Assembly: GCF_004006395.2 (NCBI RefSeq)
Contig: NZ_CP029758.2
Coordinates: forward strand, 3,100,001-3,164,000
Length of the DNA stretch: 64,000 nt
Direction: 5' to 3'
Source: Clostridium sp. AWRP
GTDB lineage: Bacteria > Bacillota > Clostridia > Clostridiales > Clostridiaceae
The notes beneath the pieces were generated by a model that saw only the letters and a list, made by a program, of their open reading frames with translations, had not been told where the DNA came from and did not search any database. The position numbers and the translations under genes are program-made. Positions 57,760-64,000 of this stretch are shown here, one piece after another (position 1 is the first letter of the stretch; each line of letters begins with the position of its first letter).

Positions 57760-58938
57760 TTATTCAAATTTTATGTTTTTTAATTTATCTTTTAGTAAAT
57801 CCCCGAGGGTAACTCCACTTTCATCTTCATCTAAATACTGTTTAAAATTATCTTTAGGATTATCTACTGCATCTTTTATACTAAGCGATATTCTACTATC
57901 TTTTATATTTATGTCCAATACCCTTACTTTTACTCTATCACCTACTTTTAATACATCAGATGGTTTTGCAATATGTTCTTCAGATATTTCTGAAATATGG
58001 ACAAGTCCTTCTACTCCTGGTTCAATTTCTACAAATGCACCTATATTTATAATCTTGCTCACAGTTCCCTCTATTATATCATTTACGCTATACTTTTCAT
58101 CCATATTATCCCACGGGTTTTTTTCCGTATCCTTTAAGGAAAGTGATATTCTATTTTTATCTTTATCCACGTTCAGCACATATACCTCTACACAATCTCC
58201 AACAGACACTACTTCAGAAGGATTTTTTATTCTTCTCCATGAAAGTTCTGAAATATGTGCAAGTCCTTCTACACCACCTAAATCAATAAAAGCTCCAAAT
58301 CCAGTTATCCTGCTTACTACTCCTTTTACCTTATCTCCTTTAGATATGCTGCTCCAAAGTTTTTCTTTTTTCTTTTCAACCTCTAATTTTTCTACTTCCT
58401 TCCTAGATAACACGATTCTTGATTTACTTTTATCCAGTTCTATTATCTTCACCAAAAGAGTTTTTCCTAAAAATTCGTTTAAATCACTAACATATTTAAC
58501 TGAAAGTTGTGAAGCTGGTATAAATGCTCTAAGGCCATATAAATCAGCGATTACTCCACCTTTTACCACTTGTTTTACCTCTATTTCAAATTCTTTGTCA
58601 TCCTTTAGCAGCTCAGTAAGTCTGTCCCAACATATTTCCCTATCTGCTTTAATTTTTGACAACAGTACATTTCCATCTTCATCATTTGTTTTAATTACAT
58701 AAACGTATATCTCATCCCCAACTTTTAAGACTTCATCCACATTTACATTTTCATCTTTACATATTTCATTTTTAGGCAATATTCCATCAACTATATAACC
58801 AATATTTACCGTAGCCTGTTCATCAGTTATAGAGATTACTTTACCTTTTACTACTTCTCCATTTCTCACATTTTTCATAGACGAATCAATTTGATCCATA
58901 ACTTCATTCATTGAATTTAATTCATTATCACTGTCCAT
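57760..58938 (-). CDS. S1-domain RNA-binding protein (ribosomal protein S1-like)
   Basis: 392 residues with four S1 repeats: GEVVKGKVISITDEQATVNI, FEIEVKQVVKGGVIADLYGL, GDKVKGVVSRITGFGAFIDL and NDIIEGTVSKIINIGAFVEI. Repeats 3 and 4 carry the best RNA-binding residues (GxFGAF, GLVHISE). In many clostridia this protein is fused behind IspH; here it starts on its own with GGGAGAT before the ATG. The cytoplasmic role is probably translation of some mRNAs. Confidence 0.9.
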   Translation of the reverse strand: MDSDNELNSMNEVMDQIDSSMKNVRNGEVVKGKVISITDEQATVNIGYIVDGILPKNEICKDENVNVDEVLKVGDEIYVYVIKTNDEDGNVLLSKIKADREICWDRLTELLKDDKEFEIEVKQVVKGGVIADLYGLRAFIPASQLSVKYVSDLNEFLGKTLLVKIIELDKSKSRIVLSRKEVEKLEVEKKKEKLWSSISKGDKVKGVVSRITGFGAFIDLGGVEGLAHISELSWRRIKNPSEVVSVGDCVEVYVLNVDKDKNRISLSLKDTEKNPWDNMDEKYSVNDIIEGTVSKIINIGAFVEIEPGVEGLVHISEISEEHIAKPSDVLKVGDRVKVRVLDINIKDSRISLSIKDAVDNPKDNFKQYLDEDESGVTLGDLLKDKLKNIKFE

Positions 58939-59042
58939 TAAATTTCATCTCCCATTCTGTTATTGTTATAGTTTAATTTTTATTTAAAATCACTATACCA
59001 TTTTAACAATTATATTTTATCACAAATGCTATATAAAGTTAT

Positions 59043-59185
59043 TTTTATCCCATGACTATTTGCTCTAATACTCCCACGCACTCTGTGAAAGCAACTGTCA
59101 CCAAATCTAAAAATTTGGGACATCTGCTTTTCTCCAAGTTGGAGTAAAGATCAGGTACGTCCCTGGATAACGATTTCTATGCATC
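59043..59185 (-). repeat. dispersed hairpin repeat A, second copy
   Basis: Minus strand: GCATAGAAATCGTTATCCAG, then GGACGTACCTGATCTTTACTC and the closing GGGAGTATTAGAGCA and ATAGTCATGGGATAAAA match the copy at 44411-44495. This copy holds ~55 extra bases in the middle with their own hairpin (CCAAATTTTTAGATTTGG). It lies between the P1 peptidase and S1 genes. Confidence 0.65.
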
Positions 59186-59194
59186 CATACATAC

Positions 59195-60154
59195 TTAAAG
59201 GTCTTTATAACTTTTATATTGTAAAATTGAATCTGCACTTTTTATAGCTCTTACAATAGCTTTTTCCATAACTTCAGCAGCTAAAAATCCAACCACACTT
59301 AAATCAGCTTCTACTTTTCCACATGATGCAGCAAAAATAGTATCTCCATCAAACATAGAGTGGGCAGGTCTCATTGCTCTTCCATAGCCATTATGTGCCA
59401 TTGAAGCAATTTTGTTCATTTGTGTTTTTGTAAAATTTCCATTGGTTACCACAGCTCCAATAGTAGTATTTCCATTAAACAGATTCTTCTTTTCAGAATA
59501 TCTTTCAATCATTACTTTTTCAGTGCCTGCAAAAGATTTTCCATCCTCATTTAGGGCTCCTGCAATTATACGCTGGCTCTTGCTATCTATTACATCTCCA
59601 AGACAATTAACTGCAACTACAGCCCCTACCTTAAGTCCTCCAATCTGAACTGCAAAAGTTCCAAGTCCACCCTTCATTGCATGTTCACTTCCAAGTATCT
59701 TTCCTACAGTTGCACCTGCTCCAGCACCTATATTTCCATTTTCACACAGATTTAATTCTGAATTTTTACAAGCTTCATATCCCATAGTCTTATCTGGTCT
59801 TACTCTAAAATCTCCTATATTCAAATCAAATAAAACAGCTCCACAAACTATAGGCACTTTTGTAACTGATACATCAAAACCAATGCTCTTTTCTTCTAAG
59901 TACTGCATTACTCCTCCCGCTGCATCGAGCCCAAAAGCACTTCCTCCTGCAAGTACTACAGCATGAATCTTATCTACTAAGTTTACGGGATTTAAAAGAT
60001 CAGTTTCCCTTGTACCTGGAGAACCTCCCCTTACATCAACTCCAGCACTTGCTCCTTTTTCAAACACAAGTACAGTACAACCTGTAGGTCCATTTAATTT
60101 TTGAGAATTTCCTATTCTCATTCCCTCTATACTATTAAATATTATTTCCTTCAT
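59195..60154 (-). CDS. P1/DmpA-family self-processing aminopeptidase
   Basis: 319 residues, DmpA/BapA-like N-terminal nucleophile hydrolase. Family segments: GVDVRGGSPGTRETDLL, VLAGGSAFGLDAAGGVM, GAGAGATVGK and the processing region NGNTTIGAVVTNG, where a Thr would be the new N-terminus and nucleophile. It cleaves N-terminal residues from small or D-amino-acid peptides in known members. AGGAGG precedes the ATG. Single gene. Confidence 0.88.
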   Translation of the reverse strand: MKEIIFNSIEGMRIGNSQKLNGPTGCTVLVFEKGASAGVDVRGGSPGTRETDLLNPVNLVDKIHAVVLAGGSAFGLDAAGGVMQYLEEKSIGFDVSVTKVPIVCGAVLFDLNIGDFRVRPDKTMGYEACKNSELNLCENGNIGAGAGATVGKILGSEHAMKGGLGTFAVQIGGLKVGAVVAVNCLGDVIDSKSQRIIAGALNEDGKSFAGTEKVMIERYSEKKNLFNGNTTIGAVVTNGNFTKTQMNKIASMAHNGYGRAMRPAHSMFDGDTIFAASCGKVEADLSVVGFLAAEVMEKAIVRAIKSADSILQYKSYKDL

Positions 60155-60239
60155 TTTTTCCTCCTATATCAAAAGGGAATGTTGCAATAGCAATTTTTTA
60201 AATTGCTTTGAACAGTCCCTTTTATAGATAAATCTGCTT

Positions 60240-60382
60240 AAAAGTTGAGAATTGAAAATGGACAGTTTCCAGTTAATTGAAGCAAAACTTCAATGTTACT
60301 ATATTTAAGATTTTCTAAAGTATTAGCATAAGAAAATCACCCATAGCTTTTCAATTCTCCACTATCAATTGTCAACTGTTTA
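60240..60382 (+). repeat. dispersed intergenic repeat B, copy 1
   Basis: Its core (60276-60341), from ATTGAAGC to AGAAAATCACCC, matches the inverse strand of 62935-62870 at about 54 of 67 positions by hand. ATTGAAGC...CTTCAAT forms a small hairpin. The outer parts resemble each other as TTGAGAATTGAAAATGGACA and its inverted partner AATTCTCCACTATCAATTGTC. No gene is seen in the gap 60155-60472. Confidence 0.6.
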
Positions 60383-60472
60383 AAAACATGTATACGTGTT
60401 AAAAATGCTGATATTAATTAGTGAAACAGCCCTTATTTATATTTATCACTTTAAGATAAAACATAATTGCAT

Positions 60473-61123
60473 CTATTTGTGTTTTATCTTAGTAACCGCA
60501 GTAACTACAGATATTGTAATAAGTATACATAAAATCATTTCAGGTATACCATTTGTAATACCCACAGCTATAATTCCCTTTTGTGCAGCACTTGAACTTA
60601 TATTCAAAGCCTTTGCATAAGATCCAAGATATATAACATATATCATTCCTAAAACCCCAATGGTATTCATCAATGAGCCTACTGCTGAAGCTATTCCTAT
60701 AGGAATAATTTTTTTCTTCATACTCAAACACCTGTATACATAATAAGGTATTATACCTATGAGTACTCTAGGTAAAACTGATACCAGTGGATTCATAAAT
60801 ACAAAAGAAAGTGGTGTAGGTGCAGTTATAGACTGAATCACACTAAATATACCGAAAATAAGCCCTACTGAGGCACCAACTACAGGTCCTTCTAAAATAG
60901 AACCTATTATGACAGGTACATGCATTATAGTGGCTTTTACCGGCGGAATAGGTATAAAACCCAGTCCTGTGATTCCCAGTACAATAGAAATTCCAGACAG
61001 CATTCCAATTACAGTAATCTGTCTAATTCCAAACTTTGAATGACTTTTTATTTGTCTTTCCATAATTTTTTCCGTTGTTGTTCTTAGGCATTTGAAATAA
61101 AATGCCTTATATAGATACAACAC
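60473..61123 (-). CDS. ECF transporter S component
   Basis: About 216 residues with six membrane segments (from ITVIGMLSGISIVLGITG to MILCILITISVVTAV). It is a vitamin or cofactor-binding S subunit of an energy-coupling-factor importer; IPIPPVKATIMHVPVIIGSI and VFMNPLVSVLPR fit the family that includes the pantothenate-type PanT, but the ligand is not certain. AAAGGAGG lies before GTG 61123/TTG 61120. A hairpin, AGGCATTT/AAATGCCT, lies in the first codons (61086-61107). The energising EcfA/T genes are elsewhere. Confidence 0.82.
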   Translation of the reverse strand: MLYLYKAFYFKCLRTTTEKIMERQIKSHSKFGIRQITVIGMLSGISIVLGITGLGFIPIPPVKATIMHVPVIIGSILEGPVVGASVGLIFGIFSVIQSITAPTPLSFVFMNPLVSVLPRVLIGIIPYYVYRCLSMKKKIIPIGIASAVGSLMNTIGVLGMIYVIYLGSYAKALNISSSAAQKGIIAVGITNGIPEMILCILITISVVTAVTKIKHK

Positions 61124-61229
61124 GGACCCTCCTTTATAAAATTTAGTTCAGTTTTATTTTAATAAATACTGACGATTTAATTTTATCATGTTTAACCAAA
61201 AGTTCAATATATAAATGATAAATATAGCA

Positions 61230-62747
61230 TTAATCTCGTTTTATTGGAAAGCCATCTTTAAAACACTCTTTAGGATACAGTAAATTTATTACCTTTTCCC
61301 TACTACATTTTCCGTTTTTCATAAATATATCAGGTATTCCTTTCAAATAAACCCGTACATTTTCTTTAGGAAATATGTCACATACATTTTTTATACATTC
61401 TACAACAGAATTATTTTTAGATTTTCTTATGTACTCATCTATTTTTTCTCCCTTTAGCCAATCTGCCCCTTTATATTTGTCATCATAGTTTATAACAGTA
61501 CATTTTAATTTTTCTTTATCATTTCCCGATATAGATGACATAAAAAAAGTTTTGACCATAATATCGTCTATAGGCAAACTGTATCCTGCAAAAATTATAT
61601 GTTTTGCATTTTTTATAAGAAGTCCCATCTCGGTTTTTAACTCTTCTAAAGCAGGTATATTCTTTTTTTTAGAAAGGCTTTGTATTATAAGTGTCATATC
61701 ATAGGGATAAGTTATCTGTCCACAATAAGGACATTCTATTGCTCCTCTCTTATTTAACTTTTCCTTAGGTGTCCTATACTTCCAATTTCTTTGTAAAGGT
61801 TTTAAAATAGAAGGTCCAAAAATTTCTGAAGATAATCTATCCCATCTTTCTGCAAAGGTTACTATAGATTTTCCACATTCAGGGCAAATCCTTGATCCAA
61901 ACATTCCGTGAGGAAATAATACTTTACCTATTCTCATTGTTCTAGAAGGATAGCTATAATCATTTATAACCTTGCACTGGGATTCATTTGTCGTATACCG
62001 TATTTCGCATTCATTTCCGTCTAATCCAGCAGAAGCTATTTGAGTTCCAAAATCATCATATAGCTGAAGCTTTAATCCATTTTCTAAATAAATAGGATCC
62101 ATGTTCACTTCTTTGTGCACATTAAATATATTCCAAAGTATTACAGGGTCCCAGTTAAAAGATATTATAGCATAGGAATAAAGGTAAAACCTCCTTGTAT
62201 CCATCTTATATCCTCTGCTTTCAAATACTTTTGCCTCCTCTACCATAAGCTCAGCAAGAATTCTTCCAAATTGATAATAAGGTTCCATTTTTTCTTCATC
62301 CATATATCCAGGTACCTTTTGTATACTCAATCTTTCCAATTCTTCAATAAGAAGTATAAGACATCTTTTAGCTGCCTGTACTCTCTCTACCCTTAAAAAT
62401 TTTCTTTTTCCAGCACAAAATGCATTAAAGCCCATGTTATTATCAATAAGTTGATCTAACATAGTAAATAATTCATGCATATTAAACTTAGTATTTGTAT
62501 TTATTATAGTTTCAAGGGCCTTAAAATCATAAATTTTTGACAATTTAGAATCCTTAATCAGGTCTTCTGTTACTAATTTTTTAAAAGCACTTGCTAGTTT
62601 TTCGTCTTTATCTTTCAAAAATGAAAAATCATTTTTACTGATTTTTAGAACCAATTGTATTAACTCACTTGTAGGATGAAGTCCCAAATTTTTAGTAGCA
62701 CCAGCTCCCCATAATACTACTGTTTCTGGCCAATATTTTTCAGGCAT
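61230..62747 (-). CDS. SIR2-like domain protein with zinc ribbon
   Basis: 505 residues. Sirtuin-fold marks: VVLWGAGATKNLGL (residues ~10-23, nucleotide loop), SFNWDPVI (N198, D200), LFPHGMFG (H280, catalytic His place) and IIFAGYSLPIDD (~384-395). Two CPxCG knuckles (C288/C291, C339/C342) would bind zinc. Such SIR2-like proteins act as NAD+-degrading effectors in several anti-phage systems, but others are deacylases or unknown. The extra helical region at ~50-190 is family-specific. AAAGGAGGGGG precedes the ATG. It is a single gene between repeat B copies; no HerA, argonaute or TIR partner is adjacent. Confidence 0.75.
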   Translation of the reverse strand: MPEKYWPETVVLWGAGATKNLGLHPTSELIQLVLKISKNDFSFLKDKDEKLASAFKKLVTEDLIKDSKLSKIYDFKALETIINTNTKFNMHELFTMLDQLIDNNMGFNAFCAGKRKFLRVERVQAAKRCLILLIEELERLSIQKVPGYMDEEKMEPYYQFGRILAELMVEEAKVFESRGYKMDTRRFYLYSYAIISFNWDPVILWNIFNVHKEVNMDPIYLENGLKLQLYDDFGTQIASAGLDGNECEIRYTTNESQCKVINDYSYPSRTMRIGKVLFPHGMFGSRICPECGKSIVTFAERWDRLSSEIFGPSILKPLQRNWKYRTPKEKLNKRGAIECPYCGQITYPYDMTLIIQSLSKKKNIPALEELKTEMGLLIKNAKHIIFAGYSLPIDDIMVKTFFMSSISGNDKEKLKCTVINYDDKYKGADWLKGEKIDEYIRKSKNNSVVECIKNVCDIFPKENVRVYLKGIPDIFMKNGKCSREKVINLLYPKECFKDGFPIKRD

Positions 62748-62835
62748 AAACCCGTCCCCCTCCTTTAGTTTAATTTTAACTCAACTTTGGCATATATAAA
62801 ATTTTGACATAATATAAAAAATTTGCGAAACAATT

Positions 62836-63020
62836 AATTCACAATGCACGATGCACAGTTTACAATTAAGGATGATTTTCTTCCGTTAAAACTTCAGAAA
62901 ATCTAAAATATAGCACCATTGAAGCAAAGCTTCAATAAGCTTTAAATTTAAAATTTTTCGTAGCACAGCGGAGAAAAATCTACCGAAATTGTGAATTGTG
63001 AACTATGAATTGTGAATTCA
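62836..63020 (-). repeat. dispersed intergenic repeat B, copy 2 (inverted)
   Basis: The core (62870-62935) is the inverse of the copy at 60276-60341. Outer ends have AATTCACAATGCACGATGCA and the motif AATTGTGAATTGTGAAC, forming long imperfect terminal arms. It fills most of the gap 62748-63125, where no gene is seen. Confidence 0.6.
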
Positions 63021-63125
63021 TTTAGGTCGCAATATTTTTAAACTGCGAAAGTTCATATTTTAATTAATTACTATTTTCAAATATACATACATTATACCAC
63101 TGCAAAACCTTTCATATAAAAATTA

Positions 63126-63151
63126 ACCGGGAGATTTTTCAATCGCCCGGT
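63126..63151 (-). terminator. terminator after SASP gene
   Basis: ACCGGGCGATT and AATCTCCCGGT around a 4-nt loop, then TAATTTTT on the minus strand, ~20 nt past the stop. Confidence 0.88.
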
Positions 63152-63170
63152 CTATTTTTTAATATTTATT

Positions 63171-63368
63171 CTACTTTAAATTCTGTTCGTAGGATTCTAT
63201 CATCCTTTTTACCATCTGTCCTCCTACTGATCCAGCTTCCCTTGCTGTAATATCACCATTATATCCATCTTTTAAATCTACTCCAACTTCTCTAGCTGCT
63301 TCCATTTTAAATCTATCCAGACCTTCTTTTGCTTCTGGAACTAATGATTTATTACTTCTACTTGACAT
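63171..63368 (-). CDS. small acid-soluble spore protein, alpha/beta type
   Basis: 65 residues, full length. It coats and protects spore DNA. The GPR protease site region FKMEAAREVGVDL and the conserved DGYNGDITAREAGSVGGQMV are present. AAAGGGGGA precedes the ATG. Expression from a forespore sigma-G promoter is expected; I did not define one. It is a marker of a spore former. Confidence 0.95.
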   Translation of the reverse strand: MSSRSNKSLVPEAKEGLDRFKMEAAREVGVDLKDGYNGDITAREAGSVGGQMVKRMIESYEQNLK

Positions 63369-63482
63369 AATTAATTCCCCCTTTAGGATTTTGATAGATT
63401 TTTATTGAAGTACTTATTAGTTGTGTATTTAAATTTTGTGCAATTTTAAAATTAATACTCTATTGAATTAATAACAAAAAAG

Positions 63483-64000
63483 TTAAATTTTAAATTTGTT
63501 TATAATATTCTGCAGATTATCTGCACTCTTTTTATTATCTTCAGCAGTAGATTTTATATCACTTAATTTTTCATTTATACTACTTGCCTTACTAGCTATT
63601 TCAGTGACACCTCTAGCACCATCACTCACAGTATTAGCTACTTCTCCTATGGCATTAGTTATTCCTTCAATAGAAGAGCTTAGTTCTTCTGCTACAGCGC
63701 TAAAGTCAGTCATGAAATCGTTTACCATTTCAGCATCCTCATTATATTGGTTACCAGTTTTCACTAATTTAGCATAATCATTTAAAACAGTTTCATTAAT
63801 AAAATTAAGAATTTTTGAAGAACTATTTGATAAATTTTCTACTGCTTCTGTAACTTTACCAACTACAATTTGAATATTACTAGCTGTTGTAGAAGATTCT
63901 TCAGCTAGTTTACGAACTTCTTCAGCTACTACAGCAAAGCCTTTACCAGCCTCACCAGCCCTAGCTGCTTCTATAGAAGCATTTAGCGCAAGTAAATTAG
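63483..64000 (-). CDS. methyl-accepting chemotaxis protein, C-terminal part (cut by window edge)
   Basis: Only the last ~172 codons are in the window; the gene runs past 64000. The signalling tip LLALNASIEAARAGEAGKGF (as NLLALNASIEAARAGE...) and AVVAEEVRKLAEES are unmistakable. The returning coiled coil ends with SADNLQNIINKFKI. It couples to CheA/CheW at the membrane; the sensor domain and ligand lie outside. Confidence 0.93.
   Translation of the reverse strand, partial: NLLALNASIEAARAGEAGKGFAVVAEEVRKLAEESSTTASNIQIVVGKVTEAVENLSNSSSKILNFINETVLNDYAKLVKTGNQYNEDAEMVNDFMTDFSAVAEELSSSIEGITNAIGEVANTVSDGARGVTEIASKASSINEKLSDIKSTAEDNKKSADNLQNIINKFKI

Overview
The window is a low-GC Firmicute chromosome, almost certainly Clostridium sensu stricto. 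The 16S/23S/5S operon, the alpha/beta spore protein, two Spo0E-type phosphatases, strong AGGAGG ribosome sites and AT-rich codon use all fit; species cannot be given. No phage or plasmid backbone is seen. The only complete insertion sequence is one IS256-family copy.

Layout. (1) 1-5700: agmatine deiminase route on the minus strand (putrescine carbamoyltransferase, MATE exporter, amidohydrolase, agmatine deiminase cut by the window edge), divergent from a membrane-anchored LuxR-type regulator. (2) 5800-25040: a large D-glucarate/D-galactarate regulon with garR, garK-garD, gudP, two gudD paralogues, a GntP permease, a LarA-type racemase, a GldA-like protein lacking metal ligands, the regulator cdaR with an aldo/keto reductase, and a DHDPS-family lyase. 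Eight promoters share one fixed design: two TGCA-centred boxes 42-43 bp apart, the nearer one running into a -35 that sits 17 bp from the -10. An unrelated speE-DASS transporter unit and a MITE-like element lie inside this region. (3) 25120-30715: rRNA operon on the minus strand with three copies of a ~120-nt structured repeat around 16S. (4) 30949-37566: Spo0E-like protein, adenosine deaminase, a 210-bp palindrome, a complete SiaB-SiaC-SiaA-SiaD phospho-switch/diguanylate cyclase operon, and a DUF4317 protein. (5) 37703-43494: HesB/IscA-like protein, IS256 element, nifS-thiI, polysaccharide deacetylase and an unknown gene. (6) 43653-48738: an operon of two SF1 helicase-like proteins plus a Fe-S PD-(D/E)XK nuclease. 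(7) 48822-54640: cfa, CNNM/CBS protein, tRNA-Leu/Lys/Gln, a second Spo0E-like gene, and an agrD-agrC-agrB operon without agrA. (8) 54933-64000: unusual radical SAM protein, PocR-GGDEF-EAL protein, S1-domain protein, P1 peptidase, ECF S-component, SIR2-like zinc protein, SASP, and a chemotaxis receptor cut by the window edge.

How it fits together. Sugar diacids would enter by GudP (and perhaps GntP), be dehydrated by GudD/GarD to 5-keto-4-deoxyglucarate, be cleaved by the DHDPS-family lyase (no GarL is present), and pass through tartronate semialdehyde (GarR) and glycerate (GarK) to 2-phosphoglycerate, with CdaR as the likely common activator. The most notable points are the eight-promoter CdaR code, an AgrD precursor with serine in the ring-forming Cys position together with an AgrC start codon that reads ACG, the clostridial SiaABCD module, the helicase-helicase-nuclease operon, the SIR2-like protein, and several families of structured intergenic repeats.
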